A stretch of 64,000 bases of DNA. Source: Kangiella profundi (GTDB lineage Bacteria > Pseudomonadota > Gammaproteobacteria > Enterobacterales > Kangiellaceae). The notes below the pieces were generated by a model. It made no database searches and had not been told where the DNA came from. It was given only the letters and a program-made list of their open reading frames with translations. Of this stretch, positions 44,919 to 54,592 are shown piece after piece. Numbering within the stretch: position 1 is the first letter of the stretch; every line of letters begins with the position of its first letter. The stretch spans positions 1,426,001 through 1,490,000 of the forward strand of contig NZ_CP025120.1 in NCBI RefSeq assembly GCF_002838765.1. Reading direction: 5' to 3'. The position numbers were made by a program, and so were the translations under genes.

Positions 44919-47183
44919 CTAAGATGTTCCTTGCGGTAACTTTTCCATATGAGGTTCAATGCGAATATCCAGCTCATCATTTTTAATGCTGACGTAGACA
45001 TCCCCACCCTGCATTAACTTTCCAAACAGAATTTCATTAGCCAATGGTCGACGGATCTTGTCGCTAATCAGGCGAGCCATTGGGCGAGCGCCCATGTTCT
45101 CATCATAACCGTGCTTCGCAAACCATTGACGGGCAGCTTCATCCACGTGCAGATTAACCTGCTTGTCATCCAGCTGACCCTGAACTTCGGTCAGGAACTT
45201 ATCGACAATCGACATGATGACTTTCTGTGGCAATGAATTGAACCAAACAATAGCATCAAGACGATTCCTGAACTCAGGCGAGAATGTGCGATTGATTGCT
45301 TCTTCATTGTTACGTGACCTATCCTGCTCTTTAAAGCCGATATTGCCTTTAATAATTTCCTGCGCACCTGCGTTACTGGTCATGACCAGAACAATATTAC
45401 GGAAATCAGCTTTACGGCCATTGTTGTCAGTCAGTGTACCGTGGTCCATAACCTGCAAGAGCAGATTGAATACATCTGGGTGCGCTTTTTCAATTTCATC
45501 AAGAAGCACCACTGCATGAGGGTTTTTGTTGACCGCTTCTGTCAATAAACCACCTTGGTCATAACCCACATAGCCGGGAGGCGCACCAATCAGACGCGAA
45601 ACCGTATGACGCTCCATGTATTCGGACATATCAAAGCGAATCAGCTCAACGCCCATCAGACGTGCTAATTGCTTAGTAACCTCAGTTTTTCCGACACCTG
45701 TTGGGCCAGCAAACAGGAAAGAGCCCACAGGTTTATTCTCCTGACCAAGCCCTGCACGAGACAACTTGATAGATTCTGCTAAGGTCTCGATTGCCGGATC
45801 CTGGCCAAAAACCACCATCTTAAGATTACGCTCAAGATTCTGTAGTAATTTCTTATCTGAAGATGAAACCGTTTTTTCAGGGATTCGAGCGATTTTAGCT
45901 ATCACCTGCTCGATCTCATGAGGGGTAATAGTTTTCTTACGCTGTTCTTCAGGTAAGATTCTTTGACGTGCCCCAGCCTCATCAATAACATCAATAGCTT
46001 TATCAGGAAGCTGACGGTCATTAATGTATTTTGCAGAAAGCTCAGCAGCCGCCTGAATAGCCTGCTTTGAGTAAACTACTCCATGATGCTTCTCGTAACG
46101 CTCTTTTAATCCCTCCAAGATGGCTACAGTGTCCTGTACGGTAGGTTCATTGATATCAATTTTTTGGAAGCGTCGAGCTAGAGCGTGATCCTTCTCGAAG
46201 ATACCGCGATATTCCTGGAAGGTAGTTGAGCCCATACAACGTAGTTCACCGTTAGCTAATACGGGCTTGATCAAGTTGGATGCATCCATGGTGCCGCCAG
46301 AAGCAGCTCCGGCCCCAATAATGGTATGGATTTCATCAATAAACAATATTGCGTGAGATTCTTTCTTGAGCTGCGCTAAAACGGCTTTCAGGCGTTTTTC
46401 AAAGTCACCTCGATATTTTGTACCGGCCAGCAAAACTCCCAGATCCAAAGCATAAACCACGGCATCTGCTATTACTTCTGGTACATCGCCATCAACGATT
46501 CGCTTTGCCAGTCCTTCGGCAATTGCGGTTTTACCGACACCGGCTTCACCGACAAGCAGAGGATTGTTTTTACGGCGGCGACAAAGTACCTGCACTACAC
46601 GCTCAATTTCGTTGGCACGACCGATTAGAGGGTCAATGCGCCCCTGCTCCGCTAATTTATTAAGATTGACAGCATATTGGTCAAGTGGTCTTGGTTCCTG
46701 TGGCTCCTGCTCGCCTTCTTCATGTTCAAGCTCAGGAAAGTCTTCTTCGTCTGAACTGACGCCATGTGAAATATAATTAACCACATCAAGTCGGGAAATA
46801 TCCTGCTTGGAAAGGAGGAAAACCGCCTGAGATTCAGGCTCGCTAAACATAGCAACCAATACGTTTGCACCACTGACAGCTTCACGTCCAGAGGACTGCA
46901 CATGGAAAACCGCGCGTTGCAATACACGCTGAAAACCAATAGTGGGCTGAATTTCAAACTCGTCATCTTCGTCTGAGAACTGAGGTGTGGTCTGATTAAC
47001 AAACTTTTCAAGATCAGACTTAAGAACGCCAATATCGGCACCAACAGCGCGCAAGACGTCTAGAGCATCTTTGTTATCTAGCAGGGCCAGCATAAGGTGC
47101 TCGATGGTAATAAATTCATGACGTTTTTCACGAGCATCGTGAAAGGCATGATTTAATGATTGTTCAAGTGCTTTATCGAGCAT
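44919..47183 (-). CDS. clpA: ATP-dependent Clp protease ATPase subunit ClpA (754 aa)
   Basis: AAA+ unfoldase that feeds substrates to ClpP. N-terminal Clp repeat domain (1-140), then AAA-1 (Walker [16 protein letters not shown], Walker [11 protein letters not shown]) and AAA-2 ([25 protein letters not shown]). The ClpP-binding IGF tripeptide follows in NIGFKEQD. Length matches E. coli ClpA (758). The clpP gene is not in the window. It is 33 bases downstream of clpS, same transcript. Confidence 0.98.
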   Translation of the reverse strand: MLDKALEQSLNHAFHDAREKRHEFITIEHLMLALLDNKDALDVLRAVGADIGVLKSDLEKFVNQTTPQFSDEDDEFEIQPTIGFQRVLQRAVFHVQSSGREAVSGANVLVAMFSEPESQAVFLLSKQDISRLDVVNYISHGVSSDEEDFPELEHEEGEQEPQEPRPLDQYAVNLNKLAEQGRIDPLIGRANEIERVVQVLCRRRKNNPLLVGEAGVGKTAIAEGLAKRIVDGDVPEVIADAVVYALDLGVLLAGTKYRGDFEKRLKAVLAQLKKESHAILFIDEIHTIIGAGAASGGTMDASNLIKPVLANGELRCMGSTTFQEYRGIFEKDHALARRFQKIDINEPTVQDTVAILEGLKERYEKHHGVVYSKQAIQAAAELSAKYINDRQLPDKAIDVIDEAGARQRILPEEQRKKTITPHEIEQVIAKIARIPEKTVSSSDKKLLQNLERNLKMVVFGQDPAIETLAESIKLSRAGLGQENKPVGSFLFAGPTGVGKTEVTKQLARLMGVELIRFDMSEYMERHTVSRLIGAPPGYVGYDQGGLLTEAVNKNPHAVVLLDEIEKAHPDVFNLLLQVMDHGTLTDNNGRKADFRNIVLVMTSNAGAQEIIKGNIGFKEQDRSRNNEEAINRTFSPEFRNRLDAIVWFNSLPQKVIMSIVDKFLTEVQGQLDDKQVNLHVDEAARQWFAKHGYDENMGARPMARLISDKIRRPLANEILFGKLMQGGDVYVSIKNDELDIRIEPHMEKLPQGTS

Positions 47184-47216
47184 AATGCCACCTACCTTAT
47201 GTAACGCTTAATTGAG

Positions 47217-47558
47217 TTATTCACCGTCTTCCGGTTCCATAACACATAACAAAGGGTGCTGGTTCGCACGTGCGAATTCATTGACCTGTACTACCTTGGT
47301 TTCAGCAATATCAGGCGTAAAAACGCCGCACACACCTTGCCCTTCGTGGTGAACCTGCAACATAACGCGTGTTGCCTGTTCTTTGTCCATTGTAAAAAAT
47401 TTACGCAGTACATCCACCACAAAATCCATCGGGGTGTAATCATCATTAAGAATCAACACCTTATACATGGGTGGTTGTTTGAGCTTAGGTTTAGCATCGG
47501 CTACTGCCAGGCCGTGCTCATGCTCTTGGTCATGTCTGTGATTATGGTCGTTACTCAT
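47217..47558 (-). CDS. clpS: ClpS adaptor protein (113 aa)
   Basis: Binds substrates with N-terminal Leu, Phe, Tyr or Trp and delivers them to ClpA. The core [24 protein letters not shown] holds the N-degron pocket Asn and Asp, and [16 protein letters not shown] the pocket His and the ClpA contact. The His-rich N-tail is longer than in E. coli. The ATG at 47558 has aaagaag upstream; an ATG at 47585 would add nine residues without a ribosome site. Confidence 0.95.
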   Translation of the reverse strand: MSNDHNHRHDQEHEHGLAVADAKPKLKQPPMYKVLILNDDYTPMDFVVDVLRKFFTMDKEQATRVMLQVHHEGQGVCGVFTPDIAETKVVQVNEFARANQHPLLCVMEPEDGE

Positions 47559-47703
47559 ACCAACTTCTTTCGCGAAATGTCTCATTCATTATGGCATAAA
47601 TGGGGCCACAGGTAAGCAAGTTCAAGTTTAACGTTAAGTTTCTATTCACATATCTACAGTCTATAATTAGCAAGGCTTTTTATACAACTATCAGGATAGA
47701 AAA

Positions 47704-48285
47704 ATGACAACTCATAAAATTGCAATTGCCGCACTTTTGGCATCGGGGCTAACCTTTAATACTGTAGCACAGGCGCAGGAACAAGCTCAGGTTTCAGGTA
47801 TTCTGGGTGGTGGACTTTCATTCGGTGGCGAAACATTAGTCGATGACATTCGCTTTACCGATGGCTCAAGTGACGAAGTCAAAACCGGCGAGGGATTCTG
47901 GCTGGATTTTGGTTTCAGGGCTGACTTTGAAGAATGGGCACTAAAAAGTACCATTGGCTACAAAAGTGGCGGTGTCTTTGCATCCAATGGCGATGCCACC
48001 TTTTCCCGCATGCCGCTTACAATAATTGGTTCCATTAACAATAACGGCCATTTGTTTGGTGCAGGTTTCACCTATGAGTTAAACCCTGAGTTGGATCTTG
48101 ACCTTCCTGGCTTGCAAGGAACCGCAGAGTTTGAAAATGCACTTGGCTTAGTTCTGGAGTATGAAAACAACTATGACGTTTGGGCATGGGGTGTTCGCTA
48201 TACCCATATCGATTATGATTACGACCCTACTGGAGAAACCTTTGATGGTAATAATATTGGTTTCTTCTTTAACTGGTATTTCTAA
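47704..48285 (+). CDS. Outer-membrane beta-barrel-like protein (193 aa)
   Basis: Sec signal peptide (cleavage near AQAQ), then alternating amphipathic strands with Gly-rich turns (GGGLSFGGETLVDD, GFWLDFGFRADF, DVWAWGVRYTHIDYDYD) and a terminal Phe in FNWYF, the signature for BAM-dependent insertion. Probably an eight-strand barrel. No known family. It is divergent from clpS and ends in a terminator. Confidence 0.75.
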   Translation: MTTHKIAIAALLASGLTFNTVAQAQEQAQVSGILGGGLSFGGETLVDDIRFTDGSSDEVKTGEGFWLDFGFRADFEEWALKSTIGYKSGGVFASNGDATFSRMPLTIIGSINNNGHLFGAGFTYELNPELDLDLPGLQGTAEFENALGLVLEYENNYDVWAWGVRYTHIDYDYDPTGETFDGNNIGFFFNWYF

Positions 48286-48304
48286 CAGCTTCTAATAAAC
48301 TCAG

Positions 48305-48331
48305 AAAAGCGACTTTGGTCGCTTTTCTTTT
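48305..48331. terminator. Terminator between the barrel protein and SixA-like genes
   Basis: Stem aaaagcgac / gtcgctttt (48305-48313 and 48318-48326) with loop tttg; a C interrupts the T-run. Confidence 0.85.
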
Positions 48332-48342
48332 AACCAGCAAGT

Positions 48343-48879
48343 TTATTTAAACAAAGCTTTTGGCGTCAACAGCCAGTCAAGCCGCCCTTTGTTTGAGTTA
48401 ATATCCTTCCAATGCTCAGCTCGGAAGGATATTCTGGCAACGCTTGCGGTTGGAAACTTAACATTAGCCCCCATTGCTAGCTCTGCTATTAAAGACGAAC
48501 ACATGGGTTCATGGGACACAATCATCAGTTTAGTGACTGAGTCACTTTGTTTCCGAATAACCTCCAAAGTCTCCTGAACACCAGCCAAATAGAGCTCACG
48601 ATAATAGATAACATCCGATTGCCATTTTCCCCTCTCCATTGCCAACGCCAACGTCTCTTTAGTACGTACAGATGTGGAACACAAAATAAGATCAGGTACT
48701 TGTTTAACTCTGGCCAGGTGCTTTCCCATATATTCCGCAGCGATCCGCCCTCTTTCAGCTAAGGGTCTGTCATGATCACTGCCAAATCTTGCCTCCCAGT
48801 CTGATTTTCCATGCCTGAATAAGTAAAGTTTTTTACTGGAAGTTTCTTCGCCTTCAAAATCACCTTGTTGCACAGTCAT
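48343..48879 (-). CDS. SixA-like phosphohistidine phosphatase (178 aa)
   Basis: Histidine-phosphatase fold, RHG in LYLFRHGKSDW (catalytic His), then ERGRIAAEYMG, SVRTKETLALAM and the second His in VSHEP. E. coli SixA dephosphorylates the HPt domain of ArcB; a similar role or action on PTSNtr is possible. Cytosolic. Convergent with the barrel gene. Confidence 0.88.
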   Translation of the reverse strand: MTVQQGDFEGEETSSKKLYLFRHGKSDWEARFGSDHDRPLAERGRIAAEYMGKHLARVKQVPDLILCSTSVRTKETLALAMERGKWQSDVIYYRELYLAGVQETLEVIRKQSDSVTKLMIVSHEPMCSSLIAELAMGANVKFPTASVARISFRAEHWKDINSNKGRLDWLLTPKALFK

Positions 48880-49041
48880 GATTATTGATCCAAAAAGTTA
48901 ATTAAGGCTTGATTATCATAACGCTAAATAACAAGAGAATGACAGAATTGATGCAACTCGATTAAAGTCGCACTTTTTTATGCAGTTTTACTGGTATTCC
49001 ATTAGAATAAGCCGAAATCAATAAAACCATACGGGGATTAA

Positions 49042-49566
49042 ATGAAAAATATTGAGCGTGGTTTTGAAAAAGCACTATTTGGCAGCCGTTGGATTCTGGC
49101 GCCATTTTTTGTTGGGCTTATTATTTCTATCTTTATTTTGTTTGGTAGTTTTGCCAAAGAGCTTTGGCATCTTATTACTCATTTTGGTGAACTTGGTGAA
49201 ATTGCAACAATACTGGGCATTCTCGCTCTGGTAGATATGACGTTACTGGCTAACTTGCTCATTATTATTATCTTTAGTGGCTATGAAAGTTTTGTTTCAA
49301 AAATTGACGTTGCGGATCATGAAGATAGACCTGGCTGGATGGGGAAAGTTGGCTTCTCAACCTTAAAAGTTAAACTCATCAGCTCTATCGTCGCGATTTC
49401 AGGTATTGATTTACTAAGAACCTACATGCAGCTAGATAAGATGCCAGAAGCCATCGAAACAGACGTTGTTTTATGGAAACTGCTTATCCATGGAACCTTT
49501 GTTATTTCCGGATTGTTATTTGCAATAATGGATTACCTGACGTCTAAGTCAGAAGGCAGCCACTAA
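49042..49566 (+). CDS. UPF0114 (YqhA-like) inner-membrane protein (174 aa)
   Basis: Four hydrophobic helices (about 17-37, 50-72, 105-123, 145-165). The start IERGFEKALFGSRWILAPFFVGL and VDMTLLANLLIIIIFSGYE with KVKLISSIVAISGIDLLR are family hallmarks. Function unknown. Own terminator follows. Confidence 0.92.
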   Translation: MKNIERGFEKALFGSRWILAPFFVGLIISIFILFGSFAKELWHLITHFGELGEIATILGILALVDMTLLANLLIIIIFSGYESFVSKIDVADHEDRPGWMGKVGFSTLKVKLISSIVAISGIDLLRTYMQLDKMPEAIETDVVLWKLLIHGTFVISGLLFAIMDYLTSKSEGSH

Positions 49567-49568
49567 AC

Positions 49569-49594
49569 AAAAAAGCCCTCAATCGAGGGCTTTT
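49569..49594. terminator. Bidirectional terminator after the UPF0114 gene
   Basis: Stem aaaagccctc / gagggctttt (49571-49580 and 49585-49594), loop aatc. Serves the convergent YegP-like gene as well. Confidence 0.92.
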
Positions 49595-49612
49595 GATTAT
49601 TGCTAAAGTGTT

Positions 49613-49951
49613 TTAAGCCGCAGCTTCAGTTTCTACTTTTGCATCTTGTGCATTTTTTGCAACTGATACAATGCCATTATTACGACCACTTTCCGACTTA
49701 TACATCTGGCTCTTACCAATCTGCTGGCCATTAGTGGCATTTAACGTGAAGTAAAAACGTCCATCTTTTGCAGTTTCTTTTGAAAACCTATCTGCATTAA
49801 GTGAGTTTTTACGGACTGACTCAATTCCATTTTCACAAGCTGCCTGCGAACTGTAGCCCTGACTTTGAAGTATAGTTTCACCATTACCGGCTTTTAGCAC
49901 GAAATATAGCTTCCCATCTTTTCCTTTTGATACAACAAATTTACCTGCCAT
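49613..49951 (-). CDS. YegP-family (DUF1508) protein (112 aa)
   Basis: Two tandem DUF1508 repeats: GKFVVSKGKDGKLYFVLKA with NGIESVRKNS, then DGRFYFTLNATNG with NNGIVSVAKNA, each about 50 residues and forming the swapped beta-alpha dimer fold seen in E. coli YegP. Cytosolic; role unknown, often stress-linked. The ATG at 49951 has aaggtgg at proper spacing; a GTG at 49960 is less likely. Confidence 0.93.
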   Translation of the reverse strand: MAGKFVVSKGKDGKLYFVLKAGNGETILQSQGYSSQAACENGIESVRKNSLNADRFSKETAKDGRFYFTLNATNGQQIGKSQMYKSESGRNNGIVSVAKNAQDAKVETEAAA

Positions 49952-50076
49952 AAGATCCACCTTGTTATTGATTGTGTATTGATAAGCGCTGGTTACAAAT
50001 CAATCAGCTGATACCAATAATCCACCATTTATTTATATACAGCAAGTCACAGCTCACAAATTTAACATTATGATCA

Positions 50077-50670
50077 TCAACTAGTGTGTTTGCCACCGGT
50101 CCAGCCGCCCTTGGCCAACACTCTTTCGCCCATCTGCTTGGGAGGCTCTTCCAGATCGGTTGCCATCGAGTCATTCCAACGGTTTAAAAAGCCGTAGAGA
50201 CATACTGCACCGAGAATTTCTACAATTTGATTCTCTGACCAATGCTTTTTCATGCGCTCCATCAATTCTTCGTCAACTGCGTTTGGAACTGAACCCGCAG
50301 CCATGGCATAGTCCAGTGCTACTCGCTCAGCATCGGAGTACATTGGGCTGGTTTGGTAGTCCCATATGGCATCCAGTTTTTCCTGGGAAACACCGTGGAT
50401 ATTTGCGGCTATCAGTGAATGCGCTTCACAATACTGACAACCTGCAGCTCTGCTTGCAAAGTGAGCAATAAGACGCTTGAAACCTAGATCAACTTCACCC
50501 TCAGGATCCATCACAGCCTTGGTTAAAACACCAAAAGCTTCTACCATCTTAGGTCTACGCTGCATGGTCAATAAACTATTAGGTACAAACCCTAGTATTT
50601 CCTCGAATATCTTAAAGTCTTTTGCTAATTCCGGATGACTTTCTGCAGGTAGTGGTTTCAAGTGCGCCAT
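50077..50670 (-). CDS. AhpD-like carboxymuconolactone-decarboxylase-family protein (197 aa)
   Basis: Redox helix AAGCQYCEAHSLIAANIHG carries CxxC plus His, the active centre of AhpD-type peroxidase-related enzymes; the substrate is unknown. All-helical, cytosolic. It lies 32 bases downstream of msrA on the same strand, a pairing consistent with a peroxide or methionine-oxidation response. Confidence 0.87.
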   Translation of the reverse strand: MAHLKPLPAESHPELAKDFKIFEEILGFVPNSLLTMQRRPKMVEAFGVLTKAVMDPEGEVDLGFKRLIAHFASRAAGCQYCEAHSLIAANIHGVSQEKLDAIWDYQTSPMYSDAERVALDYAMAAGSVPNAVDEELMERMKKHWSENQIVEILGAVCLYGFLNRWNDSMATDLEEPPKQMGERVLAKGGWTGGKHTS

Positions 50671-50702
50671 AAATGACTCCTATGTTGTATAACTTATGAT
50701 AA

Positions 50703-51260
50703 TTAATTGTTAATAAAGCAAACGCCAGTTCCGCCATGACCACAATAACCGCCTGGATTTTTAGAGAGATATTGCTGGTGATACTCTTCGGCTAAATAAT
50801 AGTCCATCATAGGCTCTATTTCGGTGGTGATGGTTGAATACCCATTAGAACTCAGTTGTTTTTGGTACTCGTCCATACTCGACTGGGCTTGTTCATTTTG
50901 TCTTTGTGAGTGAGTAAATATAACTGAACGGTATTGAGTTCCAATATCATTTCCCTGACGCATACCCTGAGTTGGGTCATGGTTTTCCCAGAACAGCTTT
51001 AACAACTCCTTATAGGATATAAGTTCTGGGTCATAAATGATCTGGACTGCTTCTGCATGACCGGTAAAGCCACTACAGACTTGCTCATAGGTTGGATCCT
51101 TGTAGTCAGAGCCTGCATAGCCAACACTAGTCATAACAACACCTGGTTGTTGCCAAAATAGCTTCTCAGCTCCCCAAAAGCAGCCCATGGCAAAAGTTGC
51201 AATATCCAATCCTGAATCTGCACTGGTGGTTATTGGATTATTAAAAACATGATGCTGCAT
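50703..51260 (-). CDS. msrA: Peptide methionine sulfoxide reductase MsrA (185 aa)
   Basis: Reduces methionine-S-sulfoxide in proteins. Active-site GCFWGAEKLFW (Cys28) is followed by GYAGSDYKDPTYEQVCSGFTGHAE, EVQI-like VQIIYDP and the resolving cysteine region GGYCGHGGTGVCF. Cytosolic length. Upstream of the AhpD-like gene. Confidence 0.97.
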   Translation of the reverse strand: MQHHVFNNPITTSADSGLDIATFAMGCFWGAEKLFWQQPGVVMTSVGYAGSDYKDPTYEQVCSGFTGHAEAVQIIYDPELISYKELLKLFWENHDPTQGMRQGNDIGTQYRSVIFTHSQRQNEQAQSSMDEYQKQLSSNGYSTITTEIEPMMDYYLAEEYHQQYLSKNPGGYCGHGGTGVCFINN

Positions 51261-51342
51261 ATCGAACTCCTGACAACAATAATCAGTTAGATTAACACTT
51301 CCATCAGATGTTACAAATATTCGATAGTTACAAGTGAAAACA

Positions 51343-51369
51343 AAAAAGGGCTTTCCGAAGAAAGCCCTT
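51343..51369 (-). terminator. Terminator of the M1 peptidase gene
   Basis: Minus-strand stem aagggcttt / aaagccctt (51361-51369 and 51346-51354), loop cttcgg, followed by six U. Confidence 0.9.
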
Positions 51370-51391
51370 ATTACAAAACAAACTATAGAGT

Positions 51392-53350
51392 TTATTTTAC
51401 AACTTCATCCAGTGTAGCCTGAGCTAAGGGATGATAACCAGGACGCGCCACTTTATAGACACGTTTCGCAAACTCTGCGCCCTGCTCTGTTTCCATCAAT
51501 TGCTTGTACAGAGGCACAATCAACTTGCGACGTCCGATGCTGATGAGATAATCCTGTAAGCGAGGCATGACCACATCATAGCCAGCCTTAAGCGACAACA
51601 ATAACCATGCGTGAGCAATTTCGTTATTGGTTGACTCGGTCAGTTTAAACTTAGCATCCAAAGCCATCATGTCATCCTGTGGCAAACCAGCAGGTAAATT
51701 ATTAATAAAGTGCAACCATTCATGAACTGTCCATTCCTCTGTGCCAAGCTGATCCAAAGTGATTTCACCTGACAGCAACTGTTTGGTTTTTGCATCAACA
51801 ACTTCAAAAGCATCAGAAGTTGGGTTTGGCATCATCTCAGGAAGCATAGGCTCATGAATCCAGGTATGGATTTGCTCGTCAGTTACGACTCCCGGATGCT
51901 TATCTAACAGATTTTCTTTTAAGTAAGCTTCAAACTGCTGGGTTGTGATACTTTGGAATGCGAAGTGATCAAAATAATCAACCAAAAACGCATCAAACAC
52001 TTCACGACCAAATTTTTCTTCTAACCAGACCAGGAACATTTGACCTTTAGTGTATGGCACGGTAGAGAAAGCATCATCAGGATCGGCACCTTTTAAATCA
52101 ACATTCAATACGGTGTATTCTTTTGGTAGATCCTGAACAGCCTGGCGTAAATCCTGAACCGATAAAGACTGCTCCATCAAAGCGCGTTCACGTCCAAAAA
52201 GCTCTTCCATAATGCGATTCTCAACATAGGAAGTGAAACCTTCGTTTAGCCAGAAGTCATGCCAATTTGCGTTAGTTACCAAATTGCCAGACCAGGAGTG
52301 TGCTAGCTCATGAGCGATTAAACTAACCAGACTTTTGTCGCCAGCAATTACGGTAGGCGTAATAAATGATAGACGAGGATTTTCCATACCGCCATAAGGA
52401 AAAGCAGGTGGTAAAATCAATAGATCGTAACGCCCCCAACGATAAGGACCATAAAGCTCTTCAGTCACTTTGACCATTTCTTCGGTATCATCAAACTCGG
52501 CAACCGCAGCGTCTAAAACTGCTGGCTCGGCATAAACGCCGGTTCTGTCACTCATAGCCTTAAACTTAAGATCACCAACACCAATCGCAATCAGATAAGT
52601 TGGTATGGCCTGAGGCATTTCAAAATGATACTCGCCATCAAGTGCTGTGTCTGGTTCATTGAAAGCACTCATAACCGCCAGCAATTCTTTAGGAGTTCTA
52701 ATTGTTGCATTGTAGGTTATGCGTACAGCCGGACTATCCTGTACAGGTACAAAACTACGAGCATGAATTGCCTGCGCCTGACTGTACATGAATGGATGCT
52801 TTTTACCGTCAGTCTGTTCAGGAGTTAGCCACTGCAGTCCGCTAGCCTGAGGTTGAGTCGCATAATGCACACGTACCTTGTTAACGCCCTCTTCTAGCTT
52901 GATTGTTAACTTAGAGCCCATGACTTCATCTTTTTCAGCCAACTCAAAATCGCCAGCAATCCACTGATCATTTTTATTGAGTTCAACTTTAGAAACATCA
53001 ATGTCACGTGTATCCAGAATCAATTCACTTACATTATCCTTCAAGCGCTCAAAGCTGAGGTCAACGAAGCCTTTCAATGACTTTTCTTCGAAATCTACAG
53101 TTAAATCCAAGTCCAGATGCTTCAAATCAACTTCATGTAGATTTCCATAAGTATGATCGTCTATGGGATTATGTTTCTTACGAACTTCTGTTTTTTCGAC
53201 TTTAGATACTTCCACTTCTTTAGTAACAACTTCAGAAGTAGCAGCTTCTGAAGCCTGCTGCTTTTCTGCAGCCTCTTCCGACTCCTGCTGGCAACCGGCC
53301 AGAGCCGCAACTAATGTCAGGGAATAAATAAGGTGATGGTGTTTTTTCAT
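51392..53350 (-). CDS. M1-family aminopeptidase lipoprotein (652 aa)
   Basis: Lipobox LAGC puts lipid on Cys19, then a Glu/Ser/Ala linker. The M1 core has substrate-binding GGMENPR, zinc site HELAHSWSGN with third ligand Glu in WLNEGFTSYVE (about 347-370), and a C-terminal helical LTA4-hydrolase-type domain (about 530-645). It would trim N-terminal residues from peptides at the envelope. Good length for the leukotriene-A4-hydrolase-like bacterial group. Confidence 0.93.
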   Translation of the reverse strand: MKKHHHLIYSLTLVAALAGCQQESEEAAEKQQASEAATSEVVTKEVEVSKVEKTEVRKKHNPIDDHTYGNLHEVDLKHLDLDLTVDFEEKSLKGFVDLSFERLKDNVSELILDTRDIDVSKVELNKNDQWIAGDFELAEKDEVMGSKLTIKLEEGVNKVRVHYATQPQASGLQWLTPEQTDGKKHPFMYSQAQAIHARSFVPVQDSPAVRITYNATIRTPKELLAVMSAFNEPDTALDGEYHFEMPQAIPTYLIAIGVGDLKFKAMSDRTGVYAEPAVLDAAVAEFDDTEEMVKVTEELYGPYRWGRYDLLILPPAFPYGGMENPRLSFITPTVIAGDKSLVSLIAHELAHSWSGNLVTNANWHDFWLNEGFTSYVENRIMEELFGRERALMEQSLSVQDLRQAVQDLPKEYTVLNVDLKGADPDDAFSTVPYTKGQMFLVWLEEKFGREVFDAFLVDYFDHFAFQSITTQQFEAYLKENLLDKHPGVVTDEQIHTWIHEPMLPEMMPNPTSDAFEVVDAKTKQLLSGEITLDQLGTEEWTVHEWLHFINNLPAGLPQDDMMALDAKFKLTESTNNEIAHAWLLLSLKAGYDVVMPRLQDYLISIGRRKLIVPLYKQLMETEQGAEFAKRVYKVARPGYHPLAQATLDEVVK

Positions 53351-53624
53351 TCTAATGTCCCATGAATTTGAAAGTCTGACATTTAAGCAACAATCAATTT
53401 AACTGTAAAGGTTTAAGAGGAATGGACCTATTGACGGTGATTTAATGGCAGTGCTAATGTAGCTAAGGTCTATAGACTTAGGTGGGACTTTCAGGATCAA
53501 TAAGTTACCAACCTCTACATAAGGTTTGGCATATAAGTTAATGATTTCAATAATAGATTCAAATCCAATTACCATTAACTCTGCCACATTTTTTAACAAG
53601 ATTTAGTGCTATGCTCAGTCCAAC

Positions 53625-53716
53625 AGAACAGAGGTAAGTTTCCAGCAACGCTGGCAACAAAACCCGCAGGTATTCGTTGGCCCGGAGCCAGTAAGCACCA
53701 TTTTTTAAGGACTCAC
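53625..53716 (+). promoter_or_regulatory. Structured 5' leader of the cyanophycinase-like gene
   Basis: Small hairpins ccagc-aac-gctgg (53642-53654) and tggc-ccgga-gcca (53678-53690) stand close together before aagga and the ATG. The pattern could be a regulatory leader, but no known riboswitch consensus fits. The gap 53351-53718 otherwise shows no gene; a 66-codon minus-strand frame there is not believed. Confidence 0.35.
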
Positions 53717-53718
53717 TC

Positions 53719-54537
53719 ATGCCATCACAAGGTAGCGGTAAGTTTGAACGTGGTTACATTATCCCGATCGGCGGATGCTTAAACTCAGTCAGTGACAGAG
53801 TTGCCGAAAAAATGCGCAGTCTATGTCTGACCGCAAAAGCTAAGGCTTTAATTTTAAACGTCAGCGAAGACCCGCAAGAAACAACGCTTGGGGAAATCTT
53901 ACTCAATAATGGCTTTGTTGAGTGTGAAACTCACAATGTACAAAGTCGCCAGGACGCCTCCAGCCCAATGACATTACAGCATCTTGCCGGTGTTGATTTA
54001 GTTGTTATTATTGGGGAACGTCCGCTTCAGATTTCAACATTGATTGGCGGTACCGCTTTAGCTAAGCAGCTTCGCAAACTTAATGCCGATGGAACTCATG
54101 TGGCTGGTTTATATGGTGCTGCAGCCCTACTCAGCGAGCATATGATTGCTGGCGGTGATGAAGCTAACATTCCAAGGCAATCAGGCGTTACCATGGCTCC
54201 TGGACTCGGACTGACTAATCGCTTTATGGTGGATTACCATTTTAAACAGCAAGGACGTCTCGGCAGGCTTTTAACAGCTTTGTCTTATAACCCATTCACC
54301 ATCGGGGTAGGAATTGACGACGGTACGGCTTTGTTTATAAGCCCAAAGGATGAGCTACAGGTTTATGGAGGTGGCGCAGCTACCTTAATTGACCCATGCA
54401 ATTTGCAATACTCATCTATGGGGTCCGCGGGGAGCGGCGATCCGATTTCCCTGTTTGGCCTACAGATGCACATTCTGGCCGAGGGAGCACGGTTTAGTGT
54501 TGGTGAGCGTGATGCGTACGACGAACACTGGGCCTGA
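53719..54537 (+). CDS. Cyanophycinase-like protein without catalytic Ser (272 aa)
   Basis: S51-type fold: IIPIGGCLNSVSDRV, KALILNVSEDPQE, LVVIIGERPLQI, PGLGLTNRFMVDYHFKQQGRLGRL and TIGVGIDDGTALFI match cyanophycinases. Where GTSAGA carries the nucleophile, this protein has GLYGAAALL, so Ser is absent and peptidase activity is doubtful. It may bind rather than cut isopeptides. No signal peptide. Upstream is a structured leader; downstream is a lipoprotein gene on the same strand, 55 bases away. Confidence 0.8.
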   Translation: MPSQGSGKFERGYIIPIGGCLNSVSDRVAEKMRSLCLTAKAKALILNVSEDPQETTLGEILLNNGFVECETHNVQSRQDASSPMTLQHLAGVDLVVIIGERPLQISTLIGGTALAKQLRKLNADGTHVAGLYGAAALLSEHMIAGGDEANIPRQSGVTMAPGLGLTNRFMVDYHFKQQGRLGRLLTALSYNPFTIGVGIDDGTALFISPKDELQVYGGGAATLIDPCNLQYSSMGSAGSGDPISLFGLQMHILAEGARFSVGERDAYDEHWA

Positions 54538-54592
54538 TTGTTTCTTATGGTTTCGTAATTAAAACAGTTAAACAACAAGTGGGTATTTATCG

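Noticed and set aside
53399..53599. 66-codon open frame on the minus strand
   Set aside because: No Shine-Dalgarno, low complexity, and it lies in the promoter region of two genes.
53625..53716. Known riboswitch (cobalamin, guanidine, glycine)
   Set aside because: The consensus boxes of these classes are not found; only generic hairpins remain.
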